This document shows positions 43,382 to 52,203 of a stretch of DNA of 64,000 nucleotides, piece by piece (the first letter of the stretch is position 1; each line of letters opens with the position of its first letter). Made by a program: the position numbers and the translations under genes. Under the pieces are notes generated by a model, which saw only the letters and a program-made list of their open reading frames with translations, ran no database searches and was not told where the DNA came from. This DNA comes from Acuticoccus sp. I52.16.1 (GTDB taxonomy: Bacteria; Pseudomonadota; Alphaproteobacteria; Rhizobiales; Amorphaceae): positions 2,597,219 to 2,661,218 of the forward strand of contig NZ_CP094828.1 in assembly GCF_022865125.1 (NCBI RefSeq), in the 5' to 3' direction.

Positions 43382-45642
43382 GCGCGCTGGCCGTCGGGGT
43401 CGAGGCCGTCGCCGGGCGGCCGCCGGCGATCGCGCCGCCCGCTGCCGCGCCGCCGCCCCCGTCCCCGGCGCCGGACGACGTGGCGAGCGCCACTCCGCTG
43501 TCCGACCTGCAACGCTTCGAGCTGGCGCTGGACCGTCTCGTCGCCATGCTCGGCGCCAGCCGTGGCGAGGCGCGGCGCTCGGGACCGTTGCGCCTCCTGT
43601 GTGCCATGTGCCTCCTGACCGAGACGGACTTCCATGTCCGCCATCTCGCGGCCGCGCTCCCGGCCGAAGCGCGCGCATTGGACGCCGGCGACGTCGTCAC
43701 TGCGATGGCGAACCTCGGGTTCCATGCGACGCGGGCCCGCGGGCGCGGCGCGCATCTGCGGGCGGCGCGGCTGCCGGTCCTCTTCATCCCGCGGCGCGGC
43801 GCACCCATGGTGCTGTTCGCCTGCCCGGACACCGGTGCCCCGCGGATCCTGGGGGACGAGGGGCCGAGCGTGCCGGTCGGGCGTCTGGCCCGCGGCGAAA
43901 GCTGGTCGTTCGCCCGCAACGAGGAGCACCAGCTCGACAAGGTGCAGCGCACGCACACCGGCGACACCTGGTTTCGCGCCATGCTGGCGCTGTTCCCGCG
44001 GGCCGGCATCGCGCTCTTGATGTGCTCGTTCGCCGCCGCGGGCGCCGCGATCCTGCTGCCGCTCTTCACCATCCAGACCTACGCCCAGGTCATCAGCCTC
44101 GGCTCGGCCGAGCCGCTGCCGGCCTTCGTCGTCGGCATGTTGCTTGTGGTGGGGGTGGAGGCCATGCTGCTCACCCGCCGCAAGCGCATCCTCGCCTTCC
44201 TCGCCAATCGCATCGAGTATCTGATCGGCACGCTCTCGTTCGAGCGCATCCTCAAGATCCGCGCCTCGATCGCCGAGCGCGCCGCAGTGACCGACCAGGC
44301 GGCGCGGCTGCGCACGGTGGAGAACGTGCGCGACTTCGTCACCGGACCGGGTTTCGTGTCGATACTGGAGGCGCCGACGGCGCTGGCCTCGGTCGCGGTC
44401 ATGGGATTGCTCGCCGGCTGGGTCGCGGTGGTGCCGGTGTTGGCGATCGCGGCGCACCTCGTCGTCTTCATCCAGATGCGTCGGCGCGCGCGGGTCATGA
44501 CCAGCATCGCCGCCGACGAGTCGACCGAGATGCAGCGCATCACCATCGAGACGTTCGAGAAGCGGGACGCCATCCGCGAGGCCGGGCTGCAACACCTTTG
44601 GTCCGAGCGCATGGTCGATTCGGTGCGCCGCCAGCAGCGCGCCCAGGTGCGCCTCCGGATGACCGGTACGGCGGCCGAGGCGCTCTCCACCTTCGTGCTG
44701 ATGACCGGCGGGATCATGGTTCTCGTCGCCGGGGCGCACGCGGTCTGGGCCGGGGCCATCGGACCGGGCGGGCTCCTGGCGATCACCATCCTCGGCCTGC
44801 GCGCGCTGACGCCCTTCCACACGCTGTGCCTGTCGATCGGGCGGTTCGAGCAGCTGCGCAACTCCGTCCAGCAGATCAACCAGCTGATGGACATGGTGCC
44901 CGAGCGCGACCCCGACCGCGATTATGTGGAGCTGAAGTCGCTGCGCGGCGCGGTGAGCTTCCTCAACGCCGGCTTCCGGGCAAGTGACACGCGGCCCGTC
45001 TTCGTCGGCCTCGACATCGAGATCGAGCCGGGCGACATCGTGGCGATCACCGGAGCCAACGGGTCGGGCAAGTCCACCGTGCTGAAGCTGGTGATGGGTC
45101 TCGGCGACCTCTCGATCGGCGCGATCCGCATCGACGGGATCGACATGCGCCAGCTCGCGCTCGACGAGCTGCGCCGGCGCATCGCCTACGTGCCGCAGCA
45201 ACCGCGCCTCTTTCCGGGGACCCTGCGCGAGAACCTCCAGTTCGCGCGGCCGATGGCGACGGCCGAGAAGATGAAACGGGCGCTGCGCCAGACGGGGCTG
45301 CTGGAGGCGATCGCGCAGCTTCCCGGCGGACTCGACCAAGCCATCGGCCCCGAGGACATCGCCGGGCTGACGCCCGAGTTCGTGTTCAAGTTCGCGCTGG
45401 CGCAGGCGGTCCTGACCGAGCCGAGCCTGCTGCTGATCGACGAGATCCCCAACGCCCTGCTCGACGGGGCCGTCGGCCGCATCCTGAAGCGGCTCGTCGG
45501 CGAGAGCGGCAAGCGTACGACCGTGATCTTCGTGTCGCACCGGACCGACTACCTGGCGCTGGCCGAGCGTGTCGTCGCGCTGCGCTACGGCAAGGTTCCC
45601 GTGGTCTCGACGCCGGCCACCCTGCTCGCGAGGTTCGAATGA
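43378..45642 (+). CDS. Type I secretion ABC half-transporter with C39-like N-terminal domain
   Basis: A 754-residue half-transporter beginning at GTG inside the preceding stop. Residues 1-45 are Ala/Pro-rich; about 45-180 resemble a peptidase C39-like domain without a catalytic Cys/His pair, used in HlyB-type exporters to bind cargo; about 200-500 hold six membrane helices; 520-754 hold the ATPase. Walker A GANGSGKST (559-567), Q607, Walker B LLLIDE (684-689) and H721 are intact, but the signature is LTPEF (664-668) instead of LSGGQ. It probably forms a heterodimer with the pseudo-ATPase partner. ATGA overlap with the HlyD gene shows coupling. Confidence 0.87.
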   Translation: MSALAVGVEAVAGRPPAIAPPAAAPPPPSPAPDDVASATPLSDLQRFELALDRLVAMLGASRGEARRSGPLRLLCAMCLLTETDFHVRHLAAALPAEARALDAGDVVTAMANLGFHATRARGRGAHLRAARLPVLFIPRRGAPMVLFACPDTGAPRILGDEGPSVPVGRLARGESWSFARNEEHQLDKVQRTHTGDTWFRAMLALFPRAGIALLMCSFAAAGAAILLPLFTIQTYAQVISLGSAEPLPAFVVGMLLVVGVEAMLLTRRKRILAFLANRIEYLIGTLSFERILKIRASIAERAAVTDQAARLRTVENVRDFVTGPGFVSILEAPTALASVAVMGLLAGWVAVVPVLAIAAHLVVFIQMRRRARVMTSIAADESTEMQRITIETFEKRDAIREAGLQHLWSERMVDSVRRQQRAQVRLRMTGTAAEALSTFVLMTGGIMVLVAGAHAVWAGAIGPGGLLAITILGLRALTPFHTLCLSIGRFEQLRNSVQQINQLMDMVPERDPDRDYVELKSLRGAVSFLNAGFRASDTRPVFVGLDIEIEPGDIVAITGANGSGKSTVLKLVMGLGDLSIGAIRIDGIDMRQLALDELRRRIAYVPQQPRLFPGTLRENLQFARPMATAEKMKRALRQTGLLEAIAQLPGGLDQAIGPEDIAGLTPEFVFKFALAQAVLTEPSLLLIDEIPNALLDGAVGRILKRLVGESGKRTTVIFVSHRTDYLALAERVVALRYGKVPVVSTPATLLARFE

Positions 45643-46994
45643 AGCTCGTCCCCATCATCGGAGGCGCCCCCGAGCGGCGCGAACCCGAGCCGCCACGGCG
45701 GATCGACCCGCTGCGCCGGTTGACGATGCCCGTGCTCGTCGAGGAGGCGACCAGCGGGGCCTTCCTGCGGCGCACGGCGCTGACGATCGCCGCCGCCTTC
45801 ATCGCGCTCATCGTCTGGTCGGCGCTGGCGACGGTCCACGAGGTGTCCCGTGCGCAAGGCATGGTGGTGCCGGCCGGTTTCGAGCGCATCATCCAGCACT
45901 ACGAAGGCGGGATCGTCGCCGAGATCCTGGTCGAGGCCGGTCAGTCGGTCTACCAGGGCCAGCCGCTGTTCGTGCTCGACGATGCGGCCACCGCGGAGGA
46001 TCTCGCCGTCGCCTCCCGCCAGAGGGACTCCATTGCCGCCGAGATCGAGAGCCTGATGGCCCTCGCCGAGGACCGCGAGCCGGACTTCAGCCGCTTCGAC
46101 TCGCGCGTCGCCGCCAGCATGCGCGTCGCCCACACGTCGCAGCGCGACGCGTTGGACAAGGAGCACACGCTGATCGCCAGCCGCATCGAGCAGGCCCGCT
46201 CGATGCTGAAGAGCGTCGAGGCCCAGCTCGACGGTTACGAGGACGACCGCCGGTTCGCCGAGGAGAATTTCGCCCGCATCGATGCGCTGGTGAAGAAGGG
46301 CTTCTCCACGCGCGCTCTCCTCGCCGAGCGGCGCAAGGCGATCAGCGACGTGGAGAACGCCACCGCCGTCGCCGTCGAGAAGAAGCAGGCCGCGCGCGAG
46401 AAGCTGAACGAGGCGACCGGCAACCTCGCCGCCTTCCTCGCCCGCACCCGCGCCGACCGCGCCACGCGGATCCAGGAGTTGCAGACGACGCTGTCACGCA
46501 TGAGCGGCGACCTCAGCAAGCAGAAGCGCCGGCGCGACCGCCTCACCGTCAGTTCGCCGGTGCACGGCCTGGTGAAGTCTCTCGAGGTCACGACCATCGG
46601 CGGCGTGGTCAAGAGCGGGCAGCCGCTGGCGACGATCGTCCCGGTCGGCGAGGAGCTGACCGCCGAAACGCGCATCCCCGTCAGCGAGATCGGCTACGTG
46701 GCGATCGGCCTCTCCGCCCACGTGAAGGTCTCGGCATTCGATTTCACCCGCTTCGGCTGGATCGAGGGGCGGGTGTCCGACATCTCGCCCTCCTCCTTCG
46801 TCCAGGACGGGCAGGAGCCCTACTACAAGGTCCGCATCGCGCTCGACACCAACCATCTGCCGCAGGTGCCGACGGCGCGCATCGCCCCCGGCATGCAGGT
46901 CGATGCCGACATCATCACCGGCGACAAGACCGTCCTGGCCTACATCCTCAGCCCGATCTCGCGGGCCATGAAAACCGCCTTCGCGGAGAGGTGA
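45639..46994 (+). CDS. HlyD family type I secretion periplasmic adaptor
   Basis: A 451-residue adaptor: a short cytoplasmic N-terminus (about 45 residues), one membrane helix (about 47-65, LTIAAAFIALIVWSALA), a lipoyl half-motif QHYEGGIVAEILVEAGQSVYQGQPLFVLDD, a long coiled coil (about 125-305), the second lipoyl half VSSPVHGLVKSLEVTTIGGVVKSGQPLATIVP, and a beta-barrel ending in PGMQVDADIITGDKTVLAYILSPI, diagnostic of HlyD/PrtE adaptors. It bridges the inner-membrane ABC exporter to a TolC-like outer-membrane channel. No such channel is encoded here. Confidence 0.93.
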   Translation: MKLVPIIGGAPERREPEPPRRIDPLRRLTMPVLVEEATSGAFLRRTALTIAAAFIALIVWSALATVHEVSRAQGMVVPAGFERIIQHYEGGIVAEILVEAGQSVYQGQPLFVLDDAATAEDLAVASRQRDSIAAEIESLMALAEDREPDFSRFDSRVAASMRVAHTSQRDALDKEHTLIASRIEQARSMLKSVEAQLDGYEDDRRFAEENFARIDALVKKGFSTRALLAERRKAISDVENATAVAVEKKQAAREKLNEATGNLAAFLARTRADRATRIQELQTTLSRMSGDLSKQKRRRDRLTVSSPVHGLVKSLEVTTIGGVVKSGQPLATIVPVGEELTAETRIPVSEIGYVAIGLSAHVKVSAFDFTRFGWIEGRVSDISPSSFVQDGQEPYYKVRIALDTNHLPQVPTARIAPGMQVDADIITGDKTVLAYILSPISRAMKTAFAER

Positions 46995-46995
46995 G

Positions 46996-47949
46996 ATGAC
47001 CGCAGTGACGCACGCGTCCCCGTCACGCGCCGCCCGCGCCAGCGACCGCGCCACGGTGCTCCTCGTCGACGACGACCGCAGCGCCCTCCTGATGATGGAG
47101 GGACAGCTCGAGAATCTGGGCTACCAGGTGGTCACCGCGAGCAACGGCGGCGAAGCCTTCGCCCTGCTGCGCGAGAACCCCGCGGTCGCCGACATCGTGG
47201 TCACCGACCGGATGATGCCCGTGCTCGACGGCCTCGGCCTCACCCGCCGCCTCAAGCGCGAGCAGGCGACCAAGCACATTCCCATCGTCATCCTCACCGG
47301 CGCGCGCGACCCGGCAGACGTCAGCGCCGGCATCGAGGCGGGGGCGTTCTACTACCTCACCAAGCCCTCGTCGGCCGAGCTGATCGCCTCGGTCATCGGC
47401 TCGGCGATGGAGGAGGTGCGGCGGCAGAAGAAGCTGCGCGCGGACCTGCGGGGCCATCAGTCCGCCTTTCGCAACATGGAGGTAGTGCGCTTCCGCCTCA
47501 CCGGGCCGGCGGAGGTGGACTCGGTGGTGAGCATGCTCGCCAGCATGCAGGACGCGCCCGACCGCACCATCCAGGGCATCTACGAGCTGCTGCAGAACGC
47601 CATCGAGCACGGCGTGCTGCGCTTCGGCTTGGAGGCCAAGTCGCGGCTCCTGGCCGAAGGGCGGTGGCCGGAGGCGGTCGCCGAGCGGGCCCGTGACCCC
47701 GCCTACGCCGGCGGCTGGGCCCTGGCGACGGCCATGCGCCGGGACGACGGCGTCTACCTCAACGTCAAGGACAACGGGCCGGGGTTCAACTGGCGGCCCT
47801 ACCTCGCGACCGACCCCAGCCGCTCCGGCGCGGCCTGCGGCCGCGGTATCGCCCGCGCCGCCAACTTCGCATTCGACAAGCTCTACTACGACAAATCAGG
47901 AAACCAGGCTGTCGCTTTCGTGGCCAGCGCGCCGCGTGTGCAATGGTAG
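46996..47949 (+). CDS. Response regulator with C-terminal HATPase-like domain
   Basis: A 317-residue protein. Residues 18-140 form a receiver domain with the acidic pocket VDDD (25-27), phosphoacceptor Asp71 (VVTDRMMP), Thr in ILTGA and Lys in TKPSS. Residues about 160-317 have a histidine kinase/anti-sigma-factor type ATPase domain: YELLQNAIEHG as N-box, VKDNGPGFNW as G1 and CGRGIARA as G2. No phosphoacceptor His helix is present, so it is not an ordinary kinase; it resembles an RsbW-type switch under receiver control. It starts one base after the HlyD stop and precedes the hybrid kinase, its likely phosphodonor. Confidence 0.82.
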   Translation: MTAVTHASPSRAARASDRATVLLVDDDRSALLMMEGQLENLGYQVVTASNGGEAFALLRENPAVADIVVTDRMMPVLDGLGLTRRLKREQATKHIPIVILTGARDPADVSAGIEAGAFYYLTKPSSAELIASVIGSAMEEVRRQKKLRADLRGHQSAFRNMEVVRFRLTGPAEVDSVVSMLASMQDAPDRTIQGIYELLQNAIEHGVLRFGLEAKSRLLAEGRWPEAVAERARDPAYAGGWALATAMRRDDGVYLNVKDNGPGFNWRPYLATDPSRSGAACGRGIARAANFAFDKLYYDKSGNQAVAFVASAPRVQW

Positions 47950-47960
47950 AGGTTCATGGG

Positions 47961-50900
47961 ATGAATATCAGGAAACTAGGCTTCCGGAAATCGCTGCCGG
48001 TCATTACGCTTATTTCGATGTCCGTTTTGCTGGCGGCAATCCTCGGAAAATATACGCTCGATCTGGTCGAGACGACTCACGAGCGGTTCCGCGGTCAGAC
48101 CCGCGGCTACGAGCGCGCCATGCGCCAGCAGATCGACACCGGGATGGTTCGCCTCAAGGATGCCGCCGCGTTCGTCCTCGCGGGACGGGCCGACCAGGTC
48201 CACGACAAGCTGCGCCGCGCCAGCCGCCAATCCTCCAGCCTGACGCACCTCGGCTACTTCACGGTCGACGACCACATCGTGCGCTCCTTCATCGGCGACG
48301 GCGATCTCTTCGTCGACCTACGCGAGGGGGGCGAGTCGCTGACGCTCCTCGAGAACCGGCTGATGCAGCACATGGGTCTCGCCGTGTCGGTCAGCCCGAC
48401 GCAATGGCGCGACGTGATGCCGACGCTGCCGGAGAACCAGATCGTCCTGATGCAGGCGATGCCGATCAAGGACGGTGGGCATCTGGTGGTCTTCGTCGCC
48501 CTCGACATCGCCCGCATGGCGCGCGAGGCGGCGACGGGCCTCAGCCATCTCGACCTCGTCAGCGTCCACCTGGAGCCCGACGACGCCGCCGTCACGCTCG
48601 AGTTCGATCCCGAGCCGTCGTTCCTGTTCAAGCTGATGGGGGCCGAAGAGGCGGTCACCCACGTCAAGGTGACGCGCAACCTCGACGCGCAGATCATCCT
48701 GCGCGAGCACTTCGACGACTTGACGTCGCTGCTCTTCATGCTCGGCGGGTTGACGGCGGTGTTCGTCGCGGGGGGCGTGATGGTCGCCGCCTTCAACGGC
48801 ATGCAGCGTCGCGACTCGCGGGAGCTGACGGCGGCGCTGACGAAGGCGGAGACGGCCAACGAGGCGAAGTCGGTCTTCCTCGCCAACATGAGCCACGAGA
48901 TCCGCACCCCTCTGAACGGCGTGCTCGGCATGGCCGAGCTGTTGATGCGCACCGACATGACGCGGGACCAGCGCCGCTATGCCGAGCAGATCGTCGCCTC
49001 CGGCAATACGCTGCTGGCGCTGCTGAACGACGTGCTGGACCTGTCCAAGCTGGAGAGCGGGCAGCTCGCCGTCGACCCGATCCGCACCGGCCTCCCCGAA
49101 CTCGTCACCGACATCGTGCGCTTCTACAACGGCTCGGCGCAGCACAAGGGCCTGCCGCTCCTGATGGACCTCGACCCGCGCCTGCCGGAGTTCGTCGAGG
49201 CGGACCCGATCCGTATCCGGCAAATTCTCGGCAACCTCATCTCCAACGCGCTGAAGTTCACCAAGTCCGGCGAGGTCGTCGTGTCAGTGACGCTCGGCAA
49301 GCTCGACCCCGAGGCGAACCGCTGCGTGATCGAGTTCGCGGTCTCCGACACCGGCATCGGCATCGCCGAGGAGTCGATCGCCAAGCTGTTCTCTCGGTTC
49401 ACGCAGGCCGAGGACAGCACCACGCGGCTTTACGGCGGCACCGGTCTCGGCCTCAGCATCTCCAAGCAGATCTGCGAGCTGATGGGCGGCTCGATCGGTG
49501 TCACCAGCGAGCTCGGCAAAGGCTCGGTGTTTACCTTCGCGCTGCCGCTGACGGCCCTCGAGGGCCCGCGTATCCCGGACGGCAGCGGCCTGCGCGTGGC
49601 GATTCTGTCCTCGTCGGAGACGCTGATGCGCATCGTCGAAGTCGGCCTCGAGACCTACGGGACGGAGTGCCTGGCCTACGATGCGCGGCGCTCGGCGCTC
49701 GATCAGCTCGCCAAGGAGCACGCGCAGGCGCCGGTCGACGTCATCCTGTTCGACGAGGGCCGCAGCATCGAGCACACGATGGCGCTGCGGGCGCGGCTGC
49801 GGACCAACCCGCGGCTGACCGAGATTCCGCTGGTCATCCTGGCGGCGCAGGAGGCGTGCGCGTCCTACCCGGTGTTCGACGGGGTGCTGGTCAAGCCGTT
49901 CGACTGCCGCGTCCTGCTGGCGATGATCCACCGTCTGGCCGGAGGCGAGAGTGCGGAGGAGGCGGTCGTCACCAGCGAAGCCATGGTCGACAGCGCGTTG
50001 GCCAACGGACCGCGCTACAAGGGCCTCCAGGCGCTCCTGGTGGACGACAACACCGTGAACCTGATGTTCGGGTCGGAGGTCCTGGAGGATCTGGGCTTCG
50101 AGGTCTCGGAGGCCAACAACGGCCTGCGCGCGATCGACGTCGCCAAGAAGGGCGACTTCGACATCATCTTCATGGACTGCCAGATGCCGGTGATGGACGG
50201 CTACACGGCGACCGGGAAGATCCGCGCGTTGATGGAGGAAGGCGGGATCCGGCGCGTGCCGATCGTCGCCGTCACCGCCAACGCGCTCAAAGGGGACCGG
50301 GAGAGGTGCCTCGACGCCGGAATGGACCTCTTCCTGACGAAGCCGCTGAAGGTCGCCGAGCTGAAGGCGACGCTGTCCGGCCTGTCGCTGCGTCGCCGGC
50401 CGGCGAAGGCGGCGGCACAACACTCCCCCGAAGCCGCCCCCGCGCCCCAGAGGAAGGCCGCCCCCATGAGTGATCCGACGAGACGCGACACCGCACCCCA
50501 ACCGGCGCCGGCCGTCGCGCCCCAGACGCGCCCGGTCGTGGCCGAGGTGCAGCCCGCTGCGGCCCAGCCGGTGGTGCAGGCGCGGACGGTCGCCCAAGCC
50601 GCCCCCGTCGCCCAAGCCGCCCCCGTCGCCCAGGCCGCGCCCGTCGCCCAGGCCGCGCCCGTCGCCCAAGCGGCGATCCAGGCGGTGGCCCAAGGGGCGC
50701 CCGCCGCCGCACCGCAACGCGCGGCCGCGCCGCAGCCGGTCGCCGCCGCGCAGCCTGCACCGAGCGCCGCGCCGCCCGCCAGGCAGGCCCATCCGGCAAA
50801 CCGGGCGCACGCGGAGGCCAAGGCCGCCGCGCAGGCCAAGGCCGCCGCCCAAGCCGAGGCGCAAGCTGAGGCCAAGGCGCAGGCGGAGGCCGCTGCCGTG

Positions 50901-51494
50901 GCCAAGGCGGCCGAGCAGGCGGCCGCCGCCGCAAAGGCGCAGGAAGCCGCCCAGGCGAAGGCGATGGCGCAAGCCAAGGCCGCCGCACAAGCCAAGGCGG
51001 CCGCCCAGGCGAACGCCGCGGCCGCCCAGGCGAAGACCGCCGCCCTCCAGCCGCAACGCGCAGCCACGCCGGAGAGCCCGCCCGCGCCGCAACCGGCCCC
51101 CGCGCCGGCCCCCGCCGCGAAGGGCAAGGTCCCGCTGGTGGACGTCGCCGCCTTCAAGGCCACCCGCCAGTCGATGAAAAAATTCGACACGTTGCTCGAG
51201 TTCTATCGAACCGACACCGCCGAGTACCTCAAGACGATCCGCGAGGCGCTGGCGATGGGCAACATCGAGGACGCGGTGATGCCGGCCCACACCATCAAGA
51301 GTTCGAGCCGCATCGTCGGCGCGACGGGCCTCGGGACGCTGGCGGAGAGCTTCGAGGCGCGGGCGCGCTCCGGCGATGCCGCCAACCTCCAGGACCTCAA
51401 CAAGTTGCGCGTCCACATGGACCGCATCTTCGACCTGACCCTGCAGGCGATCGAAAAGCTGACCGCCGCCGACCGCACCTCCGACGCCGCCTGA
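47961..51494 (+). CDS. Hybrid sensor histidine kinase with two receiver domains, low-complexity linker and HPt
   Basis: A 1177-residue membrane kinase. Order: helix 1 (about 12-30), a periplasmic sensor of about 220 residues, helix 2 (about 256-276), HisKA with His312 in MSHEIRTPLNG, HATPase (ILGNLISNALKF, DTGIGI, GGTGLGLSIS), a degenerate receiver (about 540-660, VILFDEGRS without a normal Asp pocket), a full receiver with Asp739 (FMDCQMPVMDG), a linker at about 812-1054 made almost wholly of Ala, Gln, Lys, Pro and Val, and an HPt domain with His1110 (AHTIKSSSRIVG). The ATG at 47961 has GAGG eight bases upstream. It probably controls the secretion locus through the adjacent receiver-ATPase. 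Confidence 0.9.
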   Translation: MNIRKLGFRKSLPVITLISMSVLLAAILGKYTLDLVETTHERFRGQTRGYERAMRQQIDTGMVRLKDAAAFVLAGRADQVHDKLRRASRQSSSLTHLGYFTVDDHIVRSFIGDGDLFVDLREGGESLTLLENRLMQHMGLAVSVSPTQWRDVMPTLPENQIVLMQAMPIKDGGHLVVFVALDIARMAREAATGLSHLDLVSVHLEPDDAAVTLEFDPEPSFLFKLMGAEEAVTHVKVTRNLDAQIILREHFDDLTSLLFMLGGLTAVFVAGGVMVAAFNGMQRRDSRELTAALTKAETANEAKSVFLANMSHEIRTPLNGVLGMAELLMRTDMTRDQRRYAEQIVASGNTLLALLNDVLDLSKLESGQLAVDPIRTGLPELVTDIVRFYNGSAQHKGLPLLMDLDPRLPEFVEADPIRIRQILGNLISNALKFTKSGEVVVSVTLGKLDPEANRCVIEFAVSDTGIGIAEESIAKLFSRFTQAEDSTTRLYGGTGLGLSISKQICELMGGSIGVTSELGKGSVFTFALPLTALEGPRIPDGSGLRVAILSSSETLMRIVEVGLETYGTECLAYDARRSALDQLAKEHAQAPVDVILFDEGRSIEHTMALRARLRTNPRLTEIPLVILAAQEACASYPVFDGVLVKPFDCRVLLAMIHRLAGGESAEEAVVTSEAMVDSALANGPRYKGLQALLVDDNTVNLMFGSEVLEDLGFEVSEANNGLRAIDVAKKGDFDIIFMDCQMPVMDGYTATGKIRALMEEGGIRRVPIVAVTANALKGDRERCLDAGMDLFLTKPLKVAELKATLSGLSLRRRPAKAAAQHSPEAAPAPQRKAAPMSDPTRRDTAPQPAPAVAPQTRPVVAEVQPAAAQPVVQARTVAQAAPVAQAAPVAQAAPVAQAAPVAQAAIQAVAQGAPAAAPQRAAAPQPVAAAQPAPSAAPPARQAHPANRAHAEAKAAAQAKAAAQAEAQAEAKAQAEAAAVAKAAEQAAAAAKAQEAAQAKAMAQAKAAAQAKAAAQANAAAAQAKTAALQPQRAATPESPPAPQPAPAPAPAAKGKVPLVDVAAFKATRQSMKKFDTLLEFYRTDTAEYLKTIREALAMGNIEDAVMPAHTIKSSSRIVGATGLGTLAESFEARARSGDAANLQDLNKLRVHMDRIFDLTLQAIEKLTAADRTSDAA
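50588..50680 (+). repeat. 18-base minisatellite encoding AQAAPV repeats in the kinase linker
   Basis: Five near-identical 18-base units, each encoding Ala-Gln-Ala-Ala-Pro-Val, lie in the low-complexity linker of the hybrid kinase. The rest of the linker (to about 51110) is built of AKA, AQA and KAA triplets. Such tracts are prone to copy-number change by slippage. Confidence 0.8.
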
Positions 51495-51550
51495 GGCCCG
51501 GAGGCGCGACGCGGCCGGCCGGTGACGAACGGACCGGCCGCCAGCCGCGA

Positions 51551-51985
51551 TCAACCGAAGAAGCCGAAGAACAGCGACATCAGGTCGTCGATCGGCGAAC
51601 TCTCGGGCGCGACTTCGGTGGTCGCGGTCGCGTCGACCGTGTCGGCGACGTCGGCGATCACGGTCGCCTCGGTCGCCGCGGTGGCATCGACCTACGACAG
51701 GTCCACGTCGGCGCTCGCCTCCACCGCCACCCCGTCGCCGGTGACGTTGACCCCCACCGCCGCGTCGACGGCGCCCAGCGCGGAGACGTCGGCGTAGAGA
51801 TCGAAGCCGCTGCCGAAGGCGGTGGCCACCTCGGCGCTGCCGGCGGTCGAGGGAACCGTCGCCGTCTGGCGCGTCGCGGAGAGGCTCAGGAGCGAGCTGG
51901 TGTCGCTGCGAGCCAAGACGTTGCCTTGCCGGGTGATGGCAAGCGCGGCGTTGAGGGACAGTAGGTCTTGCGTGGCTCCGATCAT
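51551..51985 (-). pseudogene. Small Asp/Val/Ala-rich protein gene interrupted by an in-frame TAG, possible second secretion cargo
   Basis: Starting at ATG 51985, with GAGGAGAG about seven bases upstream, 97 codons run to a TAG at 51692-51694. The same frame continues uninterrupted for 47 further codons to TGA at 51551-51553, with the same composition (VADTVDATATTEVAPES), and ends LMSLFFGFFG. The whole 144-codon reading has an N-terminus MIGATQDLLSLNAALAI, no signal peptide, and an Ala/Val/Asp-rich middle (ADVSALGAVDAAVGVNV) like the giant repeat protein. Its hydrophobic Phe/Gly-rich end looks like a type I secretion signal. The TAG may be a mutation, a sequencing error or a true early stop. 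Confidence 0.65.
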
Positions 51986-52058
51986 GCAGGCTCTCCTCGT
52001 TGATGCGGTGTGCCGACGATGGCGTTACACAAACAATAGGAAGCCTGCCGTTTTTGTT

Positions 52059-52086
52059 CGATTATCTTAGGGATCGCGGATGTCAA
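52059..52086 (-). promoter_or_regulatory. Sigma-70-like promoter of the small cargo gene
   Basis: On the minus strand TTGACA (52086-52081) is followed after 16 bases by TAATCG (52064-52059), in a 130-base AT-rich patch unlike the surrounding GC-rich DNA. The expected start of transcription is near 52052, leaving a leader of about 66 bases before the ATG at 51985. Confidence 0.45.
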
Positions 52087-52162
52087 ATCAGTATAGGTTC
52101 GTGTTCTTCGGGGCGAAGTCTGAAATAAACACCCGGCGATAGGAGCCTGTTCTTCAAGAGGG

Positions 52163-52185
52163 CGGGCGGCCACGGGGACCGCCCG
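52163..52185 (-). terminator. Hairpin after the TRAP dctM gene
   Basis: CGGGCGG (52163-52169) pairs with CCGCCCG (52179-52185), nine-base loop, 19 bases past the minus-strand dctM stop. On that strand it is followed by CCCTCTTG, so the T-run is poor and termination may be partial or Rho-assisted. Confidence 0.45.
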
Positions 52186-52203
52186 ACCCTGTCGGCTCGC
52201 GTG

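Noticed and set aside
39011-43678. Very long open frames on the minus strand opposite the repeat and ABC genes (up to 1555 codons)
   Set aside because: They mirror the GC-rich codons of the plus-strand genes, are Arg/Asp/Gly-rich with no family motifs, and the plus-strand reading has clear domains and ribosome sites.
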